This document shows positions 1-5,615 of a DNA stretch of 6,610 bases, one piece after another; position 1 is the first letter of the stretch; each line of letters opens with the position of its first letter. Below the pieces are notes generated by a model that was given only the letters and a program-made list of their open reading frames with translations, had not been told where the DNA came from and ran no database searches. The stretch spans positions 1 to 6,610 of the forward strand of contig JAKIUH010000257.1 of assembly GCA_021647685.1 (NCBI GenBank). The letters run 5' to 3'. The stretch comes from Bacteroidales bacterium (GTDB taxonomy: Bacteria > Bacteroidota > Bacteroidia > Bacteroidales > NBLH01). The position numbers were made by a program, and so were the translations under genes.

Positions 1-133
1 TGTTAATGATTTGAATAATTCGCTTTGTGCATGCTTTTGCTGCACGCTCCATGAGGTTTATTGATAAAATGGGTTCATTTTTTATCGTGTATGCGTCTAA
101 TTTTTTTACTTGTTCGGCATTTAATATTTTCAT
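1..133 (-). CDS. nnr: NAD(P)H-hydrate epimerase (YjeF N-terminal domain), 5' part only
   Basis: The minus strand from the ATG at 133-131 reads 44 codons without a stop to the window edge; the protein begins MKILNAEQVKKLDAYTIKNE and continues with PILSINLMERAA. This matches the N-terminal start of the YjeF_N/NnrE family, where a short helix (AEQ...D..TI) is followed by a conserved LMERAA helix. The family epimerises damaged NADHX/NADPHX in the cytoplasm. In Bacteroidota the gene usually encodes a two-domain protein of about 500 residues that adds an ADP/ATP-dependent NAD(P)HX dehydratase. Only the first tenth or so is visible, so the second domain cannot be confirmed here. The start is supported by family alignment; no Shine-Dalgarno is seen. 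Assignment rests on a short stretch and recall of the family, so it is good but not certain. Confidence 0.75.
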   Translation of the reverse strand, partial: MKILNAEQVKKLDAYTIKNEPILSINLMERAAKACTKRIIQIIN

Positions 134-156
134 GCTAAAGGCTTTTTATATTATTG

Positions 157-179
157 CAAATTTAATCAAATCAAACTTA
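157..179 (-). promoter_or_regulatory. Candidate Bacteroidota -7 promoter boxes for nnr
   Basis: On the minus strand two octamers fit the Bacteroidota -7 consensus TAnnTTTG exactly: TAAGTTTG (179-172) and TAAATTTG (164-157). The second lies 23 bases upstream of the nnr ATG, which would leave a short leader. Neither has a clear TTTG -33 element at the usual spacing, and such short matches are expected by chance in AT-rich DNA, so this is a weak call. Confidence 0.3.
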
Positions 180-197
180 ATATCATAAATTGTTTTG

Positions 198-233
198 TGT
201 GTTATTTTGTCTGTTTTTATGTGCTATTTTGTC
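198..233. repeat. Pair of 14-bp direct repeats, 22-bp period
   Basis: TGTGTTATTTTGTC at 198-211 recurs as TGTGCTATTTTGTC at 220-233, 13 of 14 bases identical and with 8 bases between the copies. The start-to-start distance of 22 bp is about two helical turns, which puts both copies on the same DNA face, as in many operators. The position between divergent genes and upstream of the nnr -7-like boxes suits a regulator site, but no known regulator motif was recognised. The local T/G-rich composition could produce this by chance. Confidence 0.4.
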
Positions 234-483
234 ATATCTGTTCGATAAAAATTATACCAATTGTTAAGTGAGAAAAAATCCGAAAGGCTTGTATTTGTAG
301 AGTATTAACAATGTAAGTGATTGTTGTTCAATTGATTAATACTGTTCGCCAGAGTCTTGTTCAAATATTTTACCTTTTTAGAGCGAACTCATCAAAGTCT
401 CGATAAATATTTTGAGAAAAGCTAAAATTATAAACGGCAAAAAAATTGATAAGTGCAGTTTGAAAATATTAAGAAAAGAAGAT

Positions 484-744
484 ATGAGTAAGTTCAGTGA
501 AATAATTAATTCAGACACAGTTACTTTAGTTGATTTTTCGGCAGAGTGGTGTGCTCCTTGTAAGGCACTTGCCCCTATATTGAAACAAGTTAAAGATAGT
601 TTGGGGGATAAAGTGCGAATTATTAAAATTGATGTTGATAAAAACCCGGTAATTGCTCAAAATTTGCAAATCACCGGTGTTCCTACAATCATTATCTATA
701 AAAACGGAGTGCAAAAATTCAGGCAAACAAAGCTGCCTCTATAA
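484..744 (+). CDS. Thioredoxin, C-terminally truncated (probable pseudogene)
   Basis: From the ATG at 484 the protein is 86 residues and starts MSKFSEIINS. It has the thioredoxin beta strand LVDFSAEWC, the redox motif WCAPC (residues 22-26; C23 and C26 are the catalytic pair), the KIDVDKNP segment (48-55), and the cis-proline motif GVPT (P67). It reaches YKNGVQKFRQ and then ends in TKLPL. Family members run to about 105 residues, so the end of the last strand and the C-terminal helix are missing. The ATG is preferred over an in-frame TTG at 412 because homology starts there and a purine-rich AAGAAAAGAAG precedes it. Full-length thioredoxin reduces protein disulfides in the cytoplasm; this form probably folds poorly. 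Its last 49 bases overlap, antisense, the end of a truncated TlpA-like gene. The active site has Ala where Gly is usual (WCGPC). Confidence 0.8.
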   Translation: MSKFSEIINSDTVTLVDFSAEWCAPCKALAPILKQVKDSLGDKVRIIKIDVDKNPVIAQNLQITGVPTIIIYKNGVQKFRQTKLPL

Positions 745-1793
745 TCACTCAGGCTTATCTCCTTGCCTTTAACATTTTTCAGCTTAAAATCCGGAGCAGG
801 ATAATTTAACAGTAAGGTGGTCAATTTTTGTTTGATATTATCAGAAATCAGCTCAATTTCCGGTACATCAGTAGAATACTGTACAGAATCTATCATAAAT
901 AAAATAGACGCATGCGGAAAATCATCTTTATAAAAATTATCATACAAGGATTTTAAAATAACTAAGTCCTTTAAGGTATCGTTTTGTAAATAGGGAAATG
1001 AGTCTAAACAGGACTTTAGTCCTGTAAGGCTTTTCCGTTTAATCAAATTATAAGGTATTGCCTTGCCTTTAGGGTCTCTGTAAAGTATTTTTAAATAGTT
1101 ATTAAATATCCTGTTAAACAAATCCATATATGCTGGATTATTCCAAAGTATTGGTTTATTTAAAAAATTATTTTCGATAAATTTTTCTTTATTTCGCTCA
1201 TAGGCAATCAATCTATAAGCTGCATAATTATATTTTCGATAATTAGCAAAATATTCATTTTGTTTTCCGGGGAACTCTTTTTCTATCAAGTCAATAATAC
1301 TATCCACAGTATTTTTACTTACTTTTCCTTTAAATTGCTTAAAAGATTCAGCCATATAGCTGTCTAATAGTTTATCGAAATATTTAATTTTTACATTTAA
1401 ATCAGTACTATCGACTTCAACACAACGAACAAAAAATTCAGTTTCTTTAAAAAATGGATTTAATTCATCGGCTTTTGATTTTTCCTGTTTTTGAGGTAAA
1501 ACAATTTGATAATTTTTACCTGGTTGAATATATAAAATACCTTTAAAAACACTCAAATGTATGAAAGACAATTCCGGCTTCTTTATGTTTATTTCAAAAC
1601 GAAAATTACCTTTTGCATCTACTTTACATTCTGCCAAAACTTTTTCATGAAAGGTAATTTGATTGGTATATCCTCTCCATTGCAATACATCGCCGGCATA
1701 AGTTTTTGCATTTCCTGTAATTACTACATTTTGGGAAAATGCATTTTGTATCCCAAAAATCACTATTAAAAGAACAATACTGATTTTCTTCAT
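696..1793 (-). CDS. Secreted TlpA-like thiol-disulfide protein, lacks its CxxC domain (probable pseudogene)
   Basis: This is a 365-residue protein with a signal peptide (basic KK, hydrophobic core to about residue 17, likely cleavage at AFS|QN, residues 20/21). The N-terminal region (about 22-105) looks like the beta-rich domain often found ahead of TlpA domains in Bacteroidota. A charged, probably helical middle follows (about 110-325). Residues 333-360 (PAPDFKLKN, KGKEISLSDYRG, FVCLNF) are the start of an AhpC/TSA-Redoxin-type thioredoxin fold. In relatives LNF is followed by WxxWCxPC; here it is followed by CTPFL and a stop. The catalytic cysteines and roughly 110-130 residues are therefore missing, so oxidoreductase activity in the periplasm is not expected. 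The gene starts two bases after the upstream phosphatase ends, which suggests one transcript. Its end overlaps the truncated thioredoxin on the other strand. Confidence 0.75.
   Translation of the reverse strand: MKKISIVLLIVIFGIQNAFSQNVVITGNAKTYAGDVLQWRGYTNQITFHEKVLAECKVDAKGNFRFEINIKKPELSFIHLSVFKGILYIQPGKNYQIVLPQKQEKSKADELNPFFKETEFFVRCVEVDSTDLNVKIKYFDKLLDSYMAESFKQFKGKVSKNTVDSIIDLIEKEFPGKQNEYFANYRKYNYAAYRLIAYERNKEKFIENNFLNKPILWNNPAYMDLFNRIFNNYLKILYRDPKGKAIPYNLIKRKSLTGLKSCLDSFPYLQNDTLKDLVILKSLYDNFYKDDFPHASILFMIDSVQYSTDVPEIELISDNIKQKLTTLLLNYPAPDFKLKNVKGKEISLSDYRGSFVCLNFCTPFL
711..726. other. Rearrangement breakpoint joining two thioredoxin-fold genes
   Basis: Thioredoxin homology on the plus strand is readable to the FRQ codons (718-726). 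TlpA-like homology on the minus strand is readable to the LNF codons (722-714). Beyond these points each reading frame continues only into the antisense of the other gene before stopping, at 744 and 696. The two homologies therefore meet or overlap by a few bases here, as expected for a deletion or inversion joint made at a short shared sequence. A chimeric assembly join would look the same. No insertion sequence, target-site duplication or recombinase is visible. Confidence 0.6.
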
Positions 1794-1795
1794 TA

Positions 1796-3277
1796 TTACT
1801 TTATTTTAAAGCCAATTACCAAAATATCATCAATTTGTGCCCTATTTCCTTGCCATTTTTGTAAGGTCATGCGCAAAACATCTTTTTGTTGACTCAATGA
1901 TAATGTTCTGATTTCCACAAGTAATTGTCTGAAATTTTTAATTAAAAATTTTCTGCCGGTTTTACCTCCAAATTGATCGGCATAGCCATCAGAAAACAAA
2001 TAAAGGGTATCTTTGCTTTGCAGCTGAAGTTCATGTGTATTGAAAGCTGTTTCCATTCTACCGTAAATACCAACAGGCATTCTATCCCCTTTCAATTCAA
2101 TTACTTTATCATCGCGTACACAAATTACCGGACTAAAAGCTCCTGCAAATTGCATTTTCTTAGTTCCTTTTTCTATAATACAAAGTGCCATATCCATACC
2201 ATCACTGGTTGTGCGATCTTCATCATGCTGCCCCAGTGCATGAACAATTTTTTCACGCATCAGGTTTAAAACTTCACCGGCATCGCAAATTCCTTTTTCA
2301 ACAACAATCTCGTTTAAAAAAGTAAGTCCCAGCATACTCATAAAAGCGCCCGGCACTCCATGACCGGTACAGTCAACCGCAGTAATCACAACATGGTTTT
2401 CCAATTCATGATACCAATAAAAATCTCCGCTAACGATATCGCGCGGCATGAACAATATAAAATGTTCATCAATGATAGTTTTTCCCAAGGTTTTTGAAGG
2501 AAGTGCCGCCTGTTGAATCCTTTGAGCATACTGGATACTGTCGGTTATTTCTTTTTTCTGCTTTTCAAGCTCCAAATTTGTTGTCTCAATTTGCTGTTTC
2601 TGTGAGCGAATTTCTTCCAAAGCATTTTTTAATTCTTTATTCTGAACTTCAATTTTACTTTCGTACTTTTTTACGATCCTATCGGCAGTAAAATAGGTAA
2701 AAAAGCCAACAATAACCGTTATAATCATTCCAAATAAAAGAAGTGGTTTTACATATTTTGCAGCTCTTCTTTCAATAAACTCATTATTCTGATGAACAAA
2801 CAGGCGCATTTCACTATTTAAAGGCAATGATGATACTAAATCAGTTCTACCGTCTTTTTCAAAATGAGCATAACCTTCAAAAACTTTATCTGCATCTAAA
2901 TCAGTAGTTTCAAACTTTTTTATATCACCGTAATTTTGCAGTGTAGCCCCAAAAGGCATTGTCATTCCCGGTTTTAAGCCGGGGGCAGCAACCAAATTAC
3001 CACTCATATCAATAGCACAAATAAATCCTCCATTGGGCAACTTAACCGAATCGAAAAGATGCTGTAAGGTTTTATCGGTTTTTGCATCTTCTACCGACAA
3101 ATAAGACTTACGTAATAAACGAATAATTTGTTCTCCGATGATTTTATTATCTGTTTTAACTTGTTCAACCACTTCATCATGAATGTATTTTTTTGATAAA
3201 AAGGCTAAACTCCAAAATGCTATTTGAAAAATTATCACCAAGGTAAGGGTAAGAATTATCTGAAATTTTTTTCGCAT
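1796..3277 (-). CDS. Membrane-anchored Cache-like sensor with PP2C/SpoIIE serine phosphatase
   Basis: The 493-residue protein has a first membrane segment (about 5-28) and an extracytoplasmic region (about 30-175) that resembles a single Cache domain (GGFICAIDMSGNLVAAPG at 83-100). A second membrane segment (about 177-197) is followed by a charged coiled coil (about 203-245) and the linker ITDSIQYAQRIQQAALP (244-260), which is typical of Bacteroidota phosphatases. The C-terminal SpoIIE/PPM domain (about 268-491) keeps the metal-binding aspartates in SGDFYW (D285), VDCTGHG (D302), SDGMD (357-361), LFSDGYADQ (D430) and IDD (482-484). It should dephosphorylate serine/threonine residues of a cytoplasmic partner, classically an anti-sigma-antagonist (STAS) protein, in response to an external ligand. 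No such partner is encoded here, so target and ligand are unknown. It is followed after two bases by the TlpA-like gene and preceded by coaD, 102 bases away. Confidence 0.88.
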   Translation of the reverse strand: MRKKFQIILTLTLVIIFQIAFWSLAFLSKKYIHDEVVEQVKTDNKIIGEQIIRLLRKSYLSVEDAKTDKTLQHLFDSVKLPNGGFICAIDMSGNLVAAPGLKPGMTMPFGATLQNYGDIKKFETTDLDADKVFEGYAHFEKDGRTDLVSSLPLNSEMRLFVHQNNEFIERRAAKYVKPLLLFGMIITVIVGFFTYFTADRIVKKYESKIEVQNKELKNALEEIRSQKQQIETTNLELEKQKKEITDSIQYAQRIQQAALPSKTLGKTIIDEHFILFMPRDIVSGDFYWYHELENHVVITAVDCTGHGVPGAFMSMLGLTFLNEIVVEKGICDAGEVLNLMREKIVHALGQHDEDRTTSDGMDMALCIIEKGTKKMQFAGAFSPVICVRDDKVIELKGDRMPVGIYGRMETAFNTHELQLQSKDTLYLFSDGYADQFGGKTGRKFLIKNFRQLLVEIRTLSLSQQKDVLRMTLQKWQGNRAQIDDILVIGFKIK

Positions 3278-3379
3278 AATGTATTGTTTATTAACTGAAT
3301 TGCAAATTTTGTTCCGTAACTCTAATAAGTTAAGGGTAAAATTATCCTAAACCTGATTTTCAATGAAACAGTTTAGCTT
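3278..3379. other. Spacer between coaD and the phosphatase gene
   Basis: This 102-base AT-rich spacer has no hairpin strong enough for a coaD terminator and no exact TAnnTTTG box on the minus strand. The phosphatase gene may therefore be read through from coaD or use a promoter that is not recognised here. Confidence 0.4.
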
Positions 3380-3844
3380 CTATTCATTCAAATCAATTGC
3401 ACTTGAAACAAACTGGCTGACATCACCTCCATGACGTAAAATTTCACGCACAATGGTTGAACTAATTGGTGAATGCTCAGGAAAAGTAAGTAAAAATACA
3501 GTTTCAATCCCATGTGAGAGCATACGGTTCATTTGTGCAATTGCACGTTCATACTCAAAATCGGCAGCTGTACGTAAACCCCGTAAAATATATTTTGCAT
3601 TTTTACTTTTACAATAATCCACTGTTAAACCTTCATAAGTATCAACCGATATTTTGGGCTCATCAGCAAAAACTTGTTTTATCCACTTTACTCTCTTTTC
3701 CAAAGGGAAAAAACCTTTTTTTGCCGAATTATAACCAATAGATATAATAAGTTCATCAAATAAAGGCAAAGCACGCCGGACAATTGACTCATGCCCGATT
3801 GTAAAAGGGTCAAAAGAGCCCGGAAAAATTCCGATTTTTTTCAT
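3380..3844 (-). CDS. coaD: Pantetheine-phosphate adenylyltransferase (PPAT)
   Basis: CoaD joins 4'-phosphopantetheine and ATP to make dephospho-CoA and pyrophosphate, the penultimate step of coenzyme A synthesis in the cytoplasm. The 154-residue protein is close to the usual length of about 160. It shows the nucleotidyltransferase motif GSFDPFTIGH (9-18, with H18 binding ATP phosphates), the RGLR motif (88-91) followed by DFEYE, and the C-terminal SPISSTIVREI (125-135). These sit at the same residue numbers as the E. coli enzyme (H18, R88, R91). The start is the ATG at 3844; an in-frame TTG two codons upstream adds only MR and is less likely. It is transcribed away from the gdh terminator on the same strand, so it needs its own promoter in 3845-3960. 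No exact -7 box was found there. Nothing unusual is seen in the protein. Confidence 0.96.
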   Translation of the reverse strand: MKKIGIFPGSFDPFTIGHESIVRRALPLFDELIISIGYNSAKKGFFPLEKRVKWIKQVFADEPKISVDTYEGLTVDYCKSKNAKYILRGLRTAADFEYERAIAQMNRMLSHGIETVFLLTFPEHSPISSTIVREILRHGGDVSQFVSSAIDLNE

Positions 3845-3962
3845 TCTCAATAAATTATATTGCCATAATATTTGCTTAAAAGTAAAAAAAACTATTAAAA
3901 CTTGAAAATCATTATCTAAAAAAACTCTTTATTTCCGGTACTACTGCGAATTTTTAGTGGAA

Positions 3963-3993
3963 AATCAAAAAAGGGTAGCTTTAGCTACCCTTT
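3963..3993 (-). terminator. Rho-independent terminator after glutamate dehydrogenase (NAD-type)
   Basis: A 10-bp perfect stem (3970-3979 with 3984-3993, arm AAAGGGTAGC) closes a 4-base loop. On the minus strand it is followed by TTTTTTGATTTT. It lies about 30 bases after the stop of the gene at 4025, as expected for its terminator, and it separates that gene from coaD. Confidence 0.88.
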
Positions 3994-4024
3994 AATATTC
4001 AAAAAAACACTTATACTTTTCAAT

Positions 4025-5365
4025 CTACGCTACACCTTGGGCAAGCATTGCATCGGCTACTTTTACAAAACCGGCAATATTTGCTCCCTTAACATAATCT
4101 ACATAACCATCGTCCTCAGTGCCGTATTTTACACAAGCAGAATGAATATCTTTCATAATTACATGCAGCTTTTTATCCACTTCCTCAGCAGTCCAGTTAT
4201 AGCGCATTGAGTTTTGGCTCATTTCCAAACCGGATACCGCAACACCTCCTGCATTAGATGCTTTCCCTGGCGAGAATAACACCTTTGCTTCTTGAAAAGC
4301 TTCAATTGCTTCCGGTGTACACGGCATATTTGCTCCTTCGGTAACACAAATTACGCCATTTTCAATTAATTGTTTGGCATCATCACCATTTAGTTCATTT
4401 TGAGTAGCGCAAGGCAATGCAACATCAACTTTTACTTCCCAAGGACGTTTACCTTCAAAAAACTCAACATCAAACTCTTCGGCATATGGCTGAACAACGT
4501 CATTGTTGGTAGCACGCAGTTCTAACATGTATTCAATTTTTTCACCGCTAATACCGTCGGGATCATAAATATATCCATCAGGACCGGAAATAGTTACCAC
4601 TTTTGCACCCAATTGAGTTGCCTTTGTGATAGCACCCCAAGCAACATTTCCAAAGCCGGATACTGCAACCGTTTTACCTTTTAATGTATCACCTTTTGAC
4701 TGTAACATTTCTTGTGCAAAATAAACTACACCAAAACCTGTTGCCTCAGGGCGCATTATACTTCCGCCCCATTCAAGTCCCTTACCGGTAAGAACTCCGG
4801 TAAATTCGTTTTTAAGACGTTTGTATTGTCCAAACAGATAACCAATTTCACGTCCGCCAACACCAATATCACCTGCAGGAACATCAGTATTAGGTCCAAT
4901 ATGACGATAGAGTTCTGTCATAAAACTTTGGCAAAAACGCATAATTTCGTTATCCGATTTTCCTTTGGGGTTAAAATCAGAACCACCTTTACCGCCACCC
5001 ATAGGCAAAGTTGTCAAACTGTTTTTAAAAACCTGTTCAAAGCCCAAAAACTTCAGAATGCTTAAGGTTACACTGGGGTGAAAACGCAAACCTCCTTTAT
5101 ACGGACCAATAGCACTGTTAAATTCAACACGGTAGCCACGGTTTATTTGTACTTCACCATTGTCATCAACCCAAGGCACACGAAACATAATCGTACGTTC
5201 GGGTTCAACCATTCGCTCTAAAATTTTTGCATGTGCATATTTAGGATTTTCTTCGATAAAAGGAATAAGCTTTTCAGCAACTTCCATTACTGCTTGGTGG
5301 AATTCTTTTTCGCCGGGATTTTTTGCGATAACACCATCCATGAATTTTTTTACTTTTGCTTCCAT
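4025..5365 (-). CDS. gdhB: Glutamate dehydrogenase, hexameric family I, NAD-type signature
   Basis: The enzyme interconverts glutamate with 2-oxoglutarate and ammonium. At 446 residues it is full length for family I. Visible motifs are GPYKGGLRF (substrate lysine K90), PMGGGKGGSDF (catalytic lysine K126), DVPAGD (catalytic D166), the Rossmann fingerprint SGFGNVA (236-242), and the C-terminal NAGGVAVSGLEMSQNS. Coenzyme choice: F238 after the first fingerprint Gly and P262-D263 in SGPDG match the NAD-specific Clostridium symbiosum enzyme, where these positions control specificity. NAD use, and so a mainly catabolic role, is inferred from this. The start at the ATG at 5365 agrees with the family N terminus (about 450 residues); the leader AAGAAATAATAG gives only a weak ribosome site. 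A second, related dehydrogenase lies upstream on the same strand. The symbol follows Bacteroides naming of the NAD-type enzyme and is tentative. Confidence 0.93.
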   Translation of the reverse strand: MEAKVKKFMDGVIAKNPGEKEFHQAVMEVAEKLIPFIEENPKYAHAKILERMVEPERTIMFRVPWVDDNGEVQINRGYRVEFNSAIGPYKGGLRFHPSVTLSILKFLGFEQVFKNSLTTLPMGGGKGGSDFNPKGKSDNEIMRFCQSFMTELYRHIGPNTDVPAGDIGVGGREIGYLFGQYKRLKNEFTGVLTGKGLEWGGSIMRPEATGFGVVYFAQEMLQSKGDTLKGKTVAVSGFGNVAWGAITKATQLGAKVVTISGPDGYIYDPDGISGEKIEYMLELRATNNDVVQPYAEEFDVEFFEGKRPWEVKVDVALPCATQNELNGDDAKQLIENGVICVTEGANMPCTPEAIEAFQEAKVLFSPGKASNAGGVAVSGLEMSQNSMRYNWTAEEVDKKLHVIMKDIHSACVKYGTEDDGYVDYVKGANIAGFVKVADAMLAQGVA

Positions 5366-5414
5366 CTATTATTTCTTAATTAATTTATAGTTTGGTAATT
5401 TAATAAATTTTCGT

Positions 5415-5422
5415 CAAATGTA
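5415..5422 (-). promoter_or_regulatory. Candidate -7 promoter box for the NAD-type gdh
   Basis: TACATTTG on the minus strand fits the Bacteroidota -7 consensus TAnnTTTG. It lies 49 bases upstream of the ATG at 5365, giving a leader of roughly 40 bases. A TTTG at 5437-5434 is only 11 bases upstream of it, too close for a standard -33 element, so the -33 part is not convincing. Confidence 0.4.
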
Positions 5423-5562
5423 TGTAAATTTTACAAAGTAAAAAATGATTTTATTAGAATTTAAGAAAATTTACACTTTTATAAGCAACTAATTATCAAT
5501 ATATTAAAAAAACATTCCTTGTGTTTAACAACAGAGTCTGATTTTTATCAGATTTTAGGCAA

Positions 5563-5594
5563 CAAAAAAGGCTGCAATTTAAAACTGCAGCCTT
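5563..5594 (-). terminator. Rho-independent terminator after the second glutamate dehydrogenase
   Basis: A 9-bp perfect stem (5568-5576 with 5586-5594, arm AAGGCTGCA) closes a 9-base loop and is followed on the minus strand by a T run (TTTTTTG when read from inside the stem end). It starts about 20 bases after the stop at 5616. It implies that the two dehydrogenase genes are mainly separate transcription units. Confidence 0.87.
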
Positions 5595-5615
5595 CTTTTT
5601 ATCCTAAAAAAAGGT

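Larger units (their letters stand above)
134..483. other. AT-rich spacer between divergent nnr and thioredoxin remnant
   Basis: This 350-base stretch separates two divergently transcribed genes. It holds a 14-bp direct repeat (198-233) and two -7-like boxes facing nnr (157-179). A reading frame in phase with the thioredoxin is open back to a TTG at 412, but the residues upstream of the ATG at 484 do not resemble thioredoxin and are probably untranslated leader. No plus-strand TAnnTTTG box, RNA gene or gene remnant was recognised in it. Confidence 0.6.

Noticed and set aside
261..311. Inverted TTGTTAA / TTAACAA pair in the spacer
   Set aside because: The arms are 7 bp, AT-rich and 37 bases apart, which is easily explained by chance in this composition.
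412..483. In-frame TTG extension of the thioredoxin (24 extra residues)
   Set aside because: The extra residues are lysine-rich and unlike thioredoxin, and the ATG at 484 fits the family start and has a purine-rich leader.
526..726. Minus-strand open frame antisense to the thioredoxin
   Set aside because: The plus-strand frame carries clear thioredoxin motifs; the antisense product shows none.
3845..3850. TTG start for coaD giving MRMKK
   Set aside because: The ATG two codons later gives the normal CoaD N terminus (MKKIGIFPGSFDP) and E. coli-like residue numbering.
4712..5065. Plus-strand open frame antisense to the complete dehydrogenase, and similar ones at 1557-1769, 1973-2269, 2494-2691, 3514-3741 and 5160-5390
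   Set aside because: They lie wholly or almost wholly inside strongly supported minus-strand genes, resemble no family, and are shadows of the real coding frames.
5537..5552. Second small hairpin (TCTGAT, TTTT loop, ATCAGA) after the partial dehydrogenase
   Set aside because: It has only a 6-bp AT-rich stem and no T run beyond it, and it lies downstream of a much better terminator; probably chance.
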